A stretch of DNA of 48,860 nt from Mesostigma viride (GCA_009746045.1 RPFO01001534.1:1-48860), one strand, 5' to 3'. Positions 18,201 through 29,070 are shown, counted from the first letter of the stretch. Numbers and translations are program-made. The notes: generated by a model from the sequence alone, not told the origin.

Positions 18201-21200
18201 ACGAAGGGCATCGAAGACAGGGTCGCCGGCCACGTCATGGTTAAAATACACCAACTCCGCTCACACTCACTTACCAGCCGCGAATACGAGCGTCTGGAAC
18301 CGCGCCAACATAACGTGTCTGTTCGTTGCGCAACAGGTGAATCCGTTCACATATCCCGCGGCGACGAGCGGGCATGCTGGATACATGTTGGGCGGTGCCA
18401 CGCGTTGCATTTACATTACCACGTCGAATCAGGTTCAGTGGTTACCCAAAGCCAGCACATTCGAAAAAGCCTGCACCAATCTCGAGTTCTTCGACGATAG
18501 GCCTCACGTGTTGGCTATGTGTAATAAGACGTCTCCATCACCCAACGCGCTGTATACAAGATTCGACGGCCGTCCCGGAACGTTCCTTTCAGGGTCGCTG
18601 GGCGCCCCAACTACAGGCCTACTCGACGTCGGAGCGCGACGGTCGGACACGACTTGCGCATTCGAAGGCTGGATCGGTGAGCTTCTCATTTACGAGACGG
18701 CAAAGACGTCGGTCGAACTCGAATTCATCCGTGGATACCTCCTCAACAAATGGGGCACGCCCGCGGGTGATCCCTTAACCGTCGCGTTGGCTACGGCGTC
18801 GGGGACGTTTCCCCAGAGCACTCCGGTAACCGTGACCGCCACCTTCTCCGAATCCGTCACGGGCTTCACGTCCGGAGACGTCGCGGTGACCAACGGGTCC
18901 GTCACGGGTTTCTCGGGCAGCGGCACCACGTACACGATCACGGTCACGCCCACGACCGCCTACTCGTCCACGACCGTGGACGTGGCGGCCGGCGCGGCGT
19001 CGACAGCGTCCGGAAAGCTCAACATCGTAGCGAACCAGCTGACGTTCACCTACTCGCCGCCGCGCCCCGCGGTCACCCTGACCATCGCCAGCTCGACGCC
19101 GACCAGCCAGCTCGTCCCGGTGACGGCCACGTTCAGCACGGCCGTCACCGGGTTCGCCTTGGGAGACATCGCCGTGACCAACGCGACGGTCTCAGGATTG
19201 ACGGGCCCGTTCGCAAACAACGATTACATCTTCACCGTTTCCCCCGTAACCGCCTACCAAGCCACAACAGTGGGCGTGGGCGCGAACACCGTGTACGACA
19301 CCGCGTTGGGAGCCGCGGTCGGAAACACGGCCTCCTCCACCCTCACCTTCACGTACTCGCCCGCTCCGACGGTGACTCTCGCCACGACCGCGGGCTCGAC
19401 GCCCACCACCAGCCCCGTGGACGTGACCGCCACGTTCAGCCGGTCGGTGACGGGATTCGACTTGAGCGACATCGCCGTGACCAACGGGACCGCGTCCAAC
19501 CTGTCCGGGAGCGGCACCACGTACACGTTCAACGTGGGAGGGACCGTCACCGCATACTCCTCCACGACGGTGAGCATCGACGCGGACAAGGTGACGGACG
19601 CGGTGTCCGGCAACGGCAACGCGGCGGCTGCCCCGCTCACGTTCACCTACTCCCCGCCGCCCACCGTGACCCTGTCCACGACGAGCCTGACGCCCCGGAC
19701 GCCCGACCCCGTCGCCCGGCCCGTGACGGCCACCTTTACAAGGGCCGTTACGGGGTTCGTACTCGGCGATATCACCGTGACCAACGGGAGCGCGTCCGAC
19801 TTCGTAGCAGTCGACACCACCACCTACACGTTCAACGTCACCCCCACCATGGCCGATATCCTCACGACCGTGAACGTTGACGCCAACGCCGCGACGGACA
19901 CCTTGACAGGGTTCGGAAACGCCGCGGCCACGCCGCTCAGCTTCACCTACTCGTACGACCCCTCCCTAGACACCGCCGTGTACGCGTGGTACGACCCGTC
20001 GGACGGCACCACCCTGTTCAGCGACACGGGGGGCACTACCGTCCAGAGCACCGCGGGAGGGAACGTGGCGCGGATGAATGACAAGAAGAACCTGGCATCG
20101 GGGTATCACGTGTCGCAGGGCACCTCGGGTAAGCGCCCCATCTTGGACACCACCGAGCTCAACGGGAAGACGTCCCTCCGCTTCATCAACAGCCGCTCGG
20201 GACTTCTGACCTCGTCCTCCTCCACATTCTGGGGATCCATCGGGACCAAGTCGTCTGTGGTGATAGTCGCCAAACAGTTGATAACTGCTACGTACCCCGA
20301 CACCAACAACCCCGGGACCACGGACTATATCAGAGGATTCATGTTTGGAAGCACGACCTCTGTGAGAGCGAATCGGTTAAGTTACCATACCACAGGGCCA
20401 GGTAACGTCGTAGCCGTGACACAGGGTCCTGGGACAACCCAGGTATATGTCTCGATGGCCGTAAGACAGAATTTTTTCGACAACTCGCAGCACGTCCTCG
20501 CACTTTCGGTGGACACGGTATCGAACACTTGCACAACCAGATTCGACGGGCGTACCACAGACGCGGCTGGCGGGTCAGATCCAGAAACGTTCACAGGCAA
20601 TCTCGCCATCGGCGGCGATTCGAATAACGCGGTCCGCGCCTTCGACGGATGGATCGGCGAGATCCTCATCTACAACACCGCCAAGACCTCCGCCGAGTTG
20701 GAGCTGATCCGCGGATACCTCGTGAACAAGTGGGGCACTCCGCCAACGATTCGTCTCACCGTCGGCCTGACCACTTCCACCGCGACCCCGACGTCCAGCC
20801 CCGTCACCGTTACCGCCACCTTCTCCGAATCCGTCGCGGACTTCGCGTCCGGGGACGTCGCGGTGACCAACGGGTCCGTCACGGCTTTCTCGGGCAGCGG
20901 CACCACGTACACGATCACGGTCACGCCCACGACCGCCTACTCGCCCACGACCGTGGACGTGGCGGCCGGCGCGGCCCAGACATCGTCCGGAAAACTCAAC
21001 ATCGCCGCGAACCAGCTGACGTTCACGCACTCGCCCGCTCCGACGGTGACTCTCGCCACGACCGCGGGCTCGACGCCCACCACCAGTCCCGTCGACGTGA
21101 CCGCCACGTTCAGCCGGTCGGTGACGGGATTCGACTTGAGCGACATCGCCGTTACCAACGGGACCGCCGCCAATCTGACCGGCAGCGGGGCGTCGTACTC

Positions 21201-22365
21201 GTTCCAGGTGACGCCCACGACCGCCTACTCCTCCTCGTCCGTCAGCGTGAGCGCGGGCGCGGTGACGGACGCCGTGACCGGCAACGCCAACACGGTTTCC
21301 AACACCCTGTCCTTCACGTACGCCCCTCAGCCCACCGTCACGCTGTCAACGTCCGCGGGGTCCACTTCCGCCTGGAGTTTCATATCCGCGACGGCGACTT
21401 TCAGTCGAGCGGTGACCGGTTTCGCGTTGGGCGACATCACGGTGACAAACGGACCGCTCCAATTTGGTCGGCAGCGGGGCGTCGTACACGTTCAACGTGA
21501 CGGCGACGACGGCCCATTCCGCCACGTCCTTCAGCGTCGGCGCAGGGACCGTGACAGACGCGGCGTTCGGGACCGGCAACTCGGCTTCGAACTCGCTTTC
21601 GTTCACCTATACGCCATACAACCCCGCCACCGACTCGGCCCTGTACGCGTGGTATGATCCCACCGACTCGTCGACGCTGTACAGCGACACCAATTTTACC
21701 ACGCTCGCCACGGCTTCAGTAAGGGGCATGAAAGACAAGAAGGGGACCCAGCACCTACTGTGCTTCACCACCAATGCGCCGATCGACAACAATAGCTTAA
21801 ACTCTAAGCGGTCTCTTCAATTCAGTTACAGTTTGCGTAACGGGCTCCAGAGCGACGGGTTTTTCTGGGGTCGTCCGCAAAACACCTTGATCGTCGTCGC
21901 AAAATCAAACACCCGAGTGTTTACCCTCAACAATCGGGAGTTTCCACGAAAGGCCTCGTTGTCGGTGCTCAAAGTAATTACGGACTGGGCATCTGCAACA
22001 ACTGCGACGATTCCAAGTTTTATGCGCTTTTGGGTACGGACGGGGCCACTCAACCGATCTGCACGAATGCAGAGTTTTACGACGGGCGGGCGCACGTGCT
22101 GGCGCTGTCGTGCGACCTAGGAAGCACGCCAAAAACGTCCATTACCAGATTTGATGGTAGAGATGGTGGGGCGTACACCGGTACCCCGGTGCAGAATCCC
22201 GGAAGGATCTGTGTGGGCGCAGATATAGATTGGAGCACCCGTAACTGGGACGGATGGACCGGCGAAATCCTGATCTACAGCACCGCCAAGACCGCGGCCG
22301 AGCTCGAGGCGATCCGCGCCTACCTCTCGGAAAAGTGGGGAACGCCGTCCGCCGTGCCCGCGTAA
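15281..22365 (+). CDS. Giant modular fibre/adhesin 2: 12 Ig-like repeats and three ConA-like lectin modules; frameshifts
   Basis: Four frames (15281-17745, 17746-21455, 21456-21945, 21946-22365) join into about 2,360 residues. Shifts lie in a C run at about 17745, near 21455-21464, and in a T run near 21938. Order: N-terminal domain as in the preceding paralogue, linker 'VTHGITQTAGSNM', Ig-like repeats 1-5, lectin 1 (about 18040-18765), repeats 6-9, lectin 2 (about 19970-20745), repeats 10-12, lectin 3 (about 21640-22355). Each Ig repeat is about 80-90 aa with a core 'TATFSRAVTGFALGDIAVTN' and a Gly-Ser-Gly turn. Lectins start 'YDPSD' and end 'YL.KWG'. This resembles bacterial Ig-like and LamG adhesins; the likely role is host attachment by long fibres. 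Several repeats are near-identical in DNA. Confidence 0.72.
17266..17640 (+). repeat. Near-identical adjacent Ig-repeat DNA copies
   Basis: The segment around 17250-17365 recurs at about 17535-17640 with very few changes (both contain GCGGTCACGGGGTTCGCGAT and AATTTCACGGGCAGCGGGAC). The period is one Ig module (about 270 bp). This indicates recent unequal crossover or gene conversion within the gene. Confidence 0.75.
18787..21175 (+). repeat. Duplicated Ig-module pairs flanking lectin 2
   Basis: Two blocks occur twice in nearly the same DNA sequence. The 'SGDVAVTNGSVT' module is at about 18820-19035 and 20800-21015. The 'GSTPTTSPVDVTATF' module is at about 19360-19495 and 21040-21175. Lectin 2 and two further Ig modules sit between the copies, suggesting a segmental duplication about 1.7-2 kb apart within the gene. 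Confidence 0.75.
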
Positions 22366-22413
22366 CGAAGCGTCCGAAACGAGCCGTGACGACGCGCACC
22401 CGCGCCCGAGGAT

Positions 22414-22895
22414 TTAAAAGATCCACGCGAGCAGGACGATCACCACCAGGAACAGCAGGACCACGCCCGGCCACCCCCGCTCGCGATCCCACCGCCGCCG
22501 GAGCCTTCGCCAGGATGAGGCAACCCGTTGTGGATCTCCCTTGCGCCGCCCGTCTCGTCCGGATCCGCCATCGTCTTGCGTCCCCCGCCGAACACCTTGT
22601 CCAACCCCGCGAACGTGCCGAACATGATGCCCGCGTCCAACACCGTCCCGCCCACGGACTTCGCCGCCCCCACGGCCTTGTCCGCCAGCGACGCAGACCG
22701 AGCCGCCTGACCCATCTCGTCCGCGGCCGCGGCCGCGCTCCGGCCTCCCGCCGCAGCCGCGGACGCGGCAGTCTCCGCGGACCGCGCGGCCTCCGCCGTC
22801 CTTCCCGCGATTCGAGCCGCGCGGGCGGCGCCCATCGCGTCTTCCACCCCCACCATTCCCCGGAACAACCCCGCAACGGCCTCGACGAACGCCAT
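22414..22895 (-). CDS. Ala-rich protein with C-terminal membrane anchor, one frameshift
   Basis: It starts MAFVEAVAGLFRGMVG at 22895 and converges tail to tail with the giant fibre gene. Residues 20-75 are an Ala/Arg/Ser-rich helical stretch, followed by 'GTVLDAGIMFGTFAGLDKVF' and a Gly-rich linker. Restoring one base in the G run near 22490 leads to an ending 'WPGVVLLFLVVIVLLAWIF', an obvious C-terminal transmembrane anchor. Without it the frame ends in an unconvincing Gly-rich tail, which argues that the frameshift is an error or recent. About 160 aa. It is probably a tail-anchored virion membrane protein. A TATAG element lies about 20 bp upstream. Confidence 0.55.
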
Positions 22896-22913
22896 CGGGA
22901 ACTCGCGACCGTG

Positions 22914-22978
22914 TGCTATACATAGACGCGGGAGACTTATTTTTCGCCGGCGGCGGAAATTTGTCCTCGCAGTATACT
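22914..22978. promoter_or_regulatory. Divergent promoter region with two TATA-like elements
   Basis: Between the starts at 22895 (minus) and 23004 (plus) there is a minus-strand TATAGCACAC at about 22911-22920 and a plus-strand TATACT at 22973-22978. They lie about 20 and 30 bp upstream of the respective ATG codons. The AT-rich stretch stands out in GC-rich DNA. Confidence 0.4.
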
Positions 22979-23003
22979 ATCGAAACGAGAGCGCCGAAGA
23001 AAC

Positions 23004-26000
23004 ATGCGAACGAAGAAGACGAGTCGAACGACGGCCGCGCCCCGTCGAACCGCCGAGAAAAAGACGGCGAGCGCCGGACGACCGTCTGACAAACGGGTCC
23101 GACACCCCGTCCGCGCAACGACGCGGTCCCAGAGCCGTTCGGCCGCAGCCGCCGGAATCGCGACGGACGTCGAGACAGTCCCCGTGTCCGCCAGGCCGTC
23201 GCGGGCGGAAAACCGGACCAAACAGAAACCGTCGAGGCGAGCGGCGGAGGAGGAGACGACCGCGGACGCGCCCGATCCCGTCGCCGCCGAGACGCCGTCG
23301 ACGCGCGCGGACGTCGCCAACGACGTCCCGACCGCCCCGACCACCCGTCCGTCGTTCGTGGACGGCCTAGTGGGTCGGATGAGACGCGCCCCCGCCGCGG
23401 TGTCCCGCGGTGTCGCCTCCGCGAGCCGGAAGGCGGCGGAGGCCATCGCGACCGTCGTATCCGCGGCGGCGACGGACAAGCCGCGCGATTTCACGGACCC
23501 GAAGACGCAACTGGAGGTGGCGGAAGCCGCGCTGGAGAGATTCGCGATCCGAGACGCCAAGAAGAAACCGAAGCGTCCGACGTCCGTCCTCCCCCCCGCC
23601 CCCGCGCGCGGACGAAAGCGTCAAGGCCTCCCCGTGGCTGGTGGACAACCTCGTGGACAGGATGCAGAGCGCGTGGACGCCGCACGAGCGCAGGACCCCC
23701 GTGACGTGGCCGCAACTGGGCGCCGCTCCCTCCGCCCCGGTCCCTCCTCCACCCACGACCGCCCCGCCGCCGCCTCCGCCCGTCCCATCGCCTCCTCCCA
23801 ACCCACCGCCCGACAATCTCGCGCGCGAGATGGAACGCGCCACGATCGCGAGCACGACGTCCGGTAACGCGCCCGCGCCCCGTTCGAACATCCCGTGGAC
23901 AGCGGGACCGAGCGTCGCGCACGTCGCCACGAACACCTTCGCGCCGACCGCGCCCCCGATCGCGCCGCCGTCCGTTCCCTCCGCGCCTTCCGCGCCTTTC
24001 CAAACCGCACGTCCGGCACCCCCGGCGCCGGTGGACAACTCGCGGGCTCTGGTGCTGTACGAGCCGCGCGTGAACATCAACGCGGAACGGGCCCCGCGCG
24101 CGAGTCGCCGCGTGCCCGCCGACTTCCCGGACCCGATGACGAGCGATTTCCAGACCCAATTGCGGAAGTACCTGGACGGCGAGTGGCCGGACGCGGAACC
24201 GCCCGAGACGCGCCAGAAACTGGCGGACCCGCGATCCAACAGTTGCGCGAGGGATCCGAACGCCAAGAAGATCCCGTCGCCGCAACAGACGTCGGTCCAC
24301 GCGTTCCTGGAACGGATGGCGCGATTCCATCCGTCGCGCAGACCCGCGCGCGGGTTCCTGGCGTGGCACTCGACGGGGAGCGGCAAGACGGCCACGACGA
24401 TGGCGGCCATCGACGCGTTCTGGGACGCCCAGGATCCGGAGACGGGCGGGTCGGTGAAGATCCTGTTGGCGACGTCCATCGAGAACAGCCGCAACAACAC
24501 GATCGAGAAGATCGCCGAGTGGGCGCCGATGTTCCCGCGCCTGAAGCGCATGTCCAGGGACGAGGCCGTGAGGGCGGTCAAGGCCAGGGTGTGGGGCGGC
24601 GAGATCCTGACGTTCGCGAAATTGGCGCACGCGGTCGACGTCCACAACAGCCGCAAGAACGCGGACCCGAAACTCCTCCACAACGCGGTGCTGATCATGG
24701 ACGAGGTCCAGAACCTCTTCCACCCGCTGGAGATGCAGAAGAAGGACAACGCCGCGATCCTCTCGCTCCTGGCGACCCGTCGAGCGCCGGCCCACAACCC
24801 GGCCGTCGACGTGTCCGGACTGTACACCGTGATCCTGAGCGCCACGCCGGGGGACAATGTCGACGAGATCCTGACGCTGGTGAACATGATCCGACACCCG
24901 TCGTCCCACAAGATCGCGTTCGACTCGCACGCCGAGGATTTCCGCGGCCTCGTCTCGTTCGCGGACTTCACGGGCGACCTGAGCGCGTACCCCGAGCTCA
25001 TGCCGGCGGAAGACCACCTCACGCCGATGAGCGCCGAACAAGAGAAGGCGTTCCGCGAGCAAGTCCACAAATCCCATCTGCGACACGACCCGGAAAGCCT
25101 CGACCAGTACTACACGACGCTGCAGGGCACGTCGAACAACATGTCGTTTCATCAGTACGAGGGCGAGTCCCTCCTCCGCAACTTGTCGCGTCTGTCGCCC
25201 AAATTCTCGGCGATCGTCGGAAAGCTGACGCCGGGCGAGAAGCATTTCGTGTACTCGCGCTTTTCCCGGCAGCACGGGATCGGCGACCTCGAGAAGGTGC
25301 TGAAGGCGATGGGGTACGCGCGATTGGAGGACGACAGGGCGGAGCGGAGCGAGCGACGGTACATCGTCCTGGGCACGAACGAGGCGTCCGATCGCCAGGG
25401 ACTGAAGGACGTCGCGGGCGTGTTCAACCACCCTTCGAATCGGACGGGCCAGCGCGTCCACCTGATCCTGGCGAGCGGGAGGTACAACGAGGGTCTGGAC
25501 CTGAAGGGCGTCCGCCACGTGCACATCGTGGAGCCGCAGCCGACGAAGAACAAGGAGAAACAGCTGATCGCCCGCGCGGTGCGGTACTGCAGCCACGATC
25601 AGCTCGACAAGGACGCGCGGACGTGGACGGTGTCCGTCCACCGGTACATGTCGCGTCCGTCGGCGGAGACGATCCGATTGCACAAGGCGCTGGACGCCAT
25701 CGAGAGGGACCACCCGGGGCGGCTCCGACGCGCCGAGGAGGAGGCGATGGCGCGGAGTCAGAACGCCGCGGAGGACCTGCGGGACAGACGGGTGACGGGC
25801 GATCTGCGGAAGGCGCTGACGCTGTACAAGAAGGTGGCGGACGCGGAGATCGAACTGCTGCGGGAGAGGTCGGAAATCTGGTGGGTGGACGGGCTCGTGT
25901 CCGACCGCGCGCGGGACAACGCGAGCGACCGGCGCATGGACACGCTGCTGACGACGTTGCGCGAGGTCGCGGTGGACTGCAAGTACATGCTCCCCGTGCA

Positions 26001-26187
26001 CAACGACAGGAACCTGCGGACCGCGTCGGGCCGCCGGCCGCTGACGTGCCGGTACTCCGGCGCGCACGACAACGCGTCGTCGATGCTGGACGACCGTTAC
26101 GAGATCCGCGAGATATCGCACGCGGGAGGCGCGAGACGGTACACGAAGAAGCGGACGGCGACCAAGTCGTCGGGCGCGCGCAAATGA
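23004..26187 (+). CDS. SF2 DNA/RNA helicase, D6/D11-like NCLDV type, one frameshift
   Basis: About 1,060 aa from ATG 23004. Frames 23004-23595 and 23595-26187 join if the seven-C run at about 23590 is one base too long. The first 400 residues are Ala/Pro/Arg-rich low complexity including proline runs. The helicase core follows: Walker A 'STGSGKTATT' (about residue 457), 'ILLATSIENSRNN', Walker B-type 'IMDEVQNL' (about 565), 'VILSATPGD' motif III-like, and a C-terminal lobe with 'LILASGRYNEGLDLKGVRH' and motif VI 'QLIARAVRYCSH' (about 853). This arrangement resembles poxvirus D6/D11-type ATPases, which act in early transcription initiation or termination and are packaged in virions. The long disordered N-terminus is unusual. 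The exact subfamily is uncertain. Confidence 0.8.
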
Positions 26188-26218
26188 GAGAGAGAGAGAT
26201 AGGGAGAGAGAGAGAGTC
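26187..26218 (+). repeat. GA microsatellite
   Basis: A (GA)n-rich tract (GAGAGAGAGA, interrupted by TAGG) directly follows the helicase stop codon. It is low complexity with no other signal. Confidence 0.8.
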
Positions 26219-26380
26219 GCGACACTATCGTATCGTACCCTACGGGTACTGGCACTATGGGGACATGTTGCAAAACGGGTTTGTCGGTAAACGTTCCTTT
26301 TATTATCCTTCATAATACATCAATTCACGCGTCATCGCGCGTCTGTCATCGGTTCAAACCACGATGTCAAAATACTTCAG

Positions 26381-26707
26381 TCAGAACACGGCGCTTCGGA
26401 AGGTCTGTTCGGGGACGGACGGCGCGGCGTGGCGGAACCGCTTGGACGAGTGGTCGTCCTCGTACATGTCTCTCAGGGCGCCGTCCAGGTAGGCGGTGGC
26501 GGTCCCTTGCCCCGTGGGCCTCGGCTCGGGATTCGCGGACGGACGCGAGGACGCGGCTACGTCGTCGTCGGCCCGCCGGGATGCGCTCTTCCATGGCGCG
26601 TAGATCTTGTCCAATTGGTCGGAGATGTCCGCGGCCCGCGACTCGACGACGACGACGTCGGAGACTCCGGACGCGTGGATTCGCGTGGAACTCGGGAATT
26701 GCCCCAT
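26381..26707 (-). CDS. Small acidic/polar protein with possible N-myristoylation signal
   Basis: 108 aa starting MGQFPSSTR at 26707. Gly2 with Ser6 fits the N-myristoylation consensus (MGxxxS), so membrane association is possible. Residues 25-45 include 'SRAADISDQLDKIYAPW', a probable helix, and the C-terminus is polar. No family is recognised. It converges with the helicase gene and lies 46 bp upstream of the stop of the next minus-strand gene. Base use matches neighbouring viral genes. Confidence 0.5.
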   Translation of the reverse strand: MGQFPSSTRIHASGVSDVVVVESRAADISDQLDKIYAPWKSASRRADDDVAASSRPSANPEPRPTGQGTATAYLDGALRDMYEDDHSSKRFRHAAPSVPEQTFRSAVF

Positions 26708-26753
26708 GATGATTGCGTTCTTCGAGCGCGGTGCTGCCTAGTATGGTCTGCGA

Positions 26754-27920
26754 TCATTTTCCGGGGCGACGCGCGGACTTGGCCAACGACGACGCGGCGG
26801 CGACAGAGGACCTCTTCCTCTTAACGGGCGCGCGACGGGCCTTGGACACCGCGGTCGAACGTACGGCGGCGACGGGACGGCGACGGACAGGTGCCAGCGA
26901 CCGGGACTTGGTATTGGACTTGGTTTTGATAGCTGTCCCACGGCGGACGCGGGACCATTGGCGGACGACATTCATCTTCCTAGCAGCCTCCTCGATTCGT
27001 GCCTTGGCCTCCGCCAACATCTCATCCCAGACACCGCGTCCAACAATGTTTTTACTCAAGAAGGCGGGGAGAGCTTTAGCGACCGCTGCCTTACGTTCGT
27101 CAAAATTCGGATTATCCAAAGCCTTTTTGAAACTGTTGTATGCCTTTTTCGATTTCCCGCTGCTACTCTCACCTGGCTCTGTAACGGACGTCGTAAAAAC
27201 CTCGCGCATCACTTCGATTTCCTTCACGTCGTCTGTCAAATCATTGAAATCTTTTACGACTGTACCAAAAGATGCCGTACTCCCGAACGTCTTCGACAAC
27301 ACCGAACCTGTTCCTCCAGGTGGTCCAAGAGCGGAACCCTCGAGACCCGAGCCAGACCCGGCCGCATCGGCGACAGCTGGCGTGTCGCCACCGGCCACGG
27401 GTCCCGAATCGCCTGCGACCGGATCGCCCCCACCACTCGTGGCCGAACCGCTCGCAGGTCCGGTGCCACCACTCGTGCCCGAATCGGCAGGCGCGTACGG
27501 TCCGCCGCCTCCCGCTGCCGACAGCTCGGCCTCTAACTGCGCGAGAACCTCGTCAACGTTACTACCCGGACGGTGAAACTTCTCAAGGGCCCTTTTCCTA
27601 GCGTCTCCTTCGAACCGTTTCACGAGTCCCCAAAACTTCATAGTTTTTTCCGTGGCGTCGCCTCCTCCTCCTCCTCCTCCTTCTCCGCGCCCCGCGGGGT
27701 CTGGACTAGGAGCACGCTCCCTTCTCGGACCCGTTCCGCCCAAACCCTCTCTACGCCCTCCTGGGTCTGGACTAGGAGCACGCTTCCTTCTCGGATCCCG
27801 CGGTCGACCGCCTCCGCCAGCGGCTTCGTCCTCGATTTGTTTCTTCAAATATTCCGCCCGTTCCTCGGCAGTCAATCCTCGCCAGAATTCCGTGAACGTA
27901 ATCGGACCGTGTAAGAACAT
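26754..27920 (-). CDS. Hypothetical basic, Gly/Pro-rich protein with 'APSPDP' repeats
   Basis: The ATG at 27920 (MFLHGPITFTEF) was chosen over the upstream GTG/ATG options, because the upstream frame overlaps another gene and is Arg/Gly junk. 388 aa. An N-terminal 'FWRGLTAEERAEYLKKQIED' helix is followed by two copies of 'RAPSPDPGGR'-like sequence (about 45-75), a Gly-rich linker and a second helical segment 'MKFWGLVKRFEGDARKRALE'. Next come a long Gly/Ser/Ala/Pro low-complexity stretch (about 145-215), a helical region 'KSKKAYNSFKKALDNPNFDE', and a strongly basic C-terminus. The design suggests a DNA-condensing or virion core protein. Codon use in the 27000-27300 part is less GC-rich than around it. 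No family is recognised. Confidence 0.5.
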   Translation of the reverse strand: MFLHGPITFTEFWRGLTAEERAEYLKKQIEDEAAGGGGRPRDPRRKRAPSPDPGGRREGLGGTGPRRERAPSPDPAGRGEGGGGGGGDATEKTMKFWGLVKRFEGDARKRALEKFHRPGSNVDEVLAQLEAELSAAGGGGPYAPADSGTSGGTGPASGSATSGGGDPVAGDSGPVAGGDTPAVADAAGSGSGLEGSALGPPGGTGSVLSKTFGSTASFGTVVKDFNDLTDDVKEIEVMREVFTTSVTEPGESSSGKSKKAYNSFKKALDNPNFDERKAAVAKALPAFLSKNIVGRGVWDEMLAEAKARIEEAARKMNVVRQWSRVRRGTAIKTKSNTKSRSLAPVRRRPVAAVRSTAVSKARRAPVKRKRSSVAAASSLAKSARRPGK

Positions 27921-28018
27921 CCCCCCCGGGACGCGGGCGGGCGGCGCGGCGGGCGCCGGAGCGCTGTACCCGCGCACCAGGATCGCCGAGCCCACCGCGT
28001 GACGGCACGCGTCCGACC

Positions 28019-28573
28019 TCACACGGTGCGAGGACGGGCCCGCCGAGCGGACCCCGCCGCGTCCGACACGCCCCCCGCCGACGTCCCGTCCGACTCCTCC
28101 CCCCTTCCTCCTCGTTGGACGCCTCCGGGACCGTCCGCAGTCGTCCGCGCGCGCGACCGAGAGGAGTGGACGGAGCAGAACCGGCGCGCCGCCGGATTTT
28201 GGCATCGGAACCCCGCGACCGTCGTGGCCGCGCATCGATGTACCATATCGAACCGCACAGCTCCCTATAATAATGTAGGTCCCGGAATAATCCCGGACCG
28301 AGGACCGTCCCCTCGCCCCTCTCGTTCGCCTCCACCGCCCACTTCAACACCCCCGTCGTCACGGGCGGCGGAAGACGCAGCTTGCCCACGACGCGCGACT
28401 CCCTCCTCTCCCTGCGGACGTCCTCCGCCCACCGCATCACCTGCGGGGTCACGGGCGGCGGGGCGTCCCGCGCGTTCAGGTTCACACACGCGTACCTCTC
28501 CTCCTCCGGGCCGAAGTCGGCGACTGGCACCTCGGCGGCGACCGCGCGTCGACCGCCTTTCCACGGACACCGG
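28019..28573 (-). pseudogene. 3' part of a virus-like gene split by the LTR element
   Basis: The minus-strand frame enters at the LTR boundary and reads 'CPWKGGRRAVAAEVPVADFG', then two related segments 'PPPVTPQVMRWAEDVRRERR' and 'LPPPVTTGVLKWAVEANERG'. At about 28258 a one-base change of frame leads into a 79-residue end with a putative zinc motif 'RCAATTVAGFRCQNP' followed by 'RRFCSVHSS' (Cys-Cys-Cys-His). Its 5' part lies at 37075-37258; removing the element and one ACCGG copy restores a continuous frame. The 28019-28258 part could alternatively be a separate small gene starting at an internal ATG (28246). No function is known. Confidence 0.6.
28569..28573 (+). repeat. Target-site duplication, left copy (ACCGG)
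   Basis: ACCGG directly precedes the 5' LTR and recurs directly after the 3' LTR at 37075-37079. A 5-bp duplication is the usual footprint of Ty1/copia-type integrase. Confidence 0.9.
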
Positions 28574-29028
28574 AGTTAGATGAGATGCTTAGGCTGACAC
28601 ACGGATTTCCGGCCTGCGCGCCGCGTATTGCCTACCGCGGCTGAGCGGGACACCTCAGTACAGTACGGCAGGGTGTACGGTACTGAGGTGTCATGTGGAC
28701 CGATGTGCGGTTAGTGCCAGACTGTTCCTAGGTGCTAGTTCGACCCGCCAGGTCCGGTGTAGCCGGGCCTGACGGGCCGAGTCTTAGCTGGATGCTAGTG
28801 ACGTGGTCGCATGGCATTGCAGTGTACACTTGTCCACTGGTCGTGTGCTGCAGGTAGCACCGCCATAGGCATATAGGCGTAGCACTGGGGAGTGCCACAG
28901 CACCCGAGTCTGCCCAGTTCCATTCTGAGCCCTCAGCTTTCATCTCTCTCTCATTGTATTATTGTAATACAATCATCATTCGCTCTCAGCTTTCGCAGTT
29001 GTTCGTCGTCCCTAGTCTCCATCCAACT
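28574..29028 (+). repeat. 5' LTR (455 bp)
   Basis: It starts AGTTAG and ends CCAACT, a short inverted terminal pair rather than the usual TG...CA. It holds a perfect 11-bp stem, CACCTCAGTAC at 28651-28661 pairing with GTACTGAGGTG at 28680-28690. The only difference from the 3' LTR that I find is T at 28739 versus C at 36785. TGG follows directly at 29029, as expected for a tRNA primer-binding site, but I cannot assign the tRNA. Confidence 0.92.
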
Positions 29029-29070
29029 TGGACTGAAAAGTTCGATATTTTTTTTAAGCAAAAAAAAGAT

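Noticed and set aside
23491-26313. A 940-aa minus-strand open frame
   Set aside because: It is antisense to the helicase, which has clear motifs in the plus frame.
27772-28530. Single 252-aa minus-strand gene across 27772-28530
   Set aside because: After about 28260 the frame turns into Arg-rich sequence that overlaps two other frames. The coding signal moves to the frame with the Cys/His motif, so I treat it as the 3' part of the split gene ending at 28019.
29029-29045. Assigning a specific tRNA to the primer-binding site
   Set aside because: TGG directly follows the LTR as expected, but the following bases do not match a tRNA 3' end I can name with confidence.
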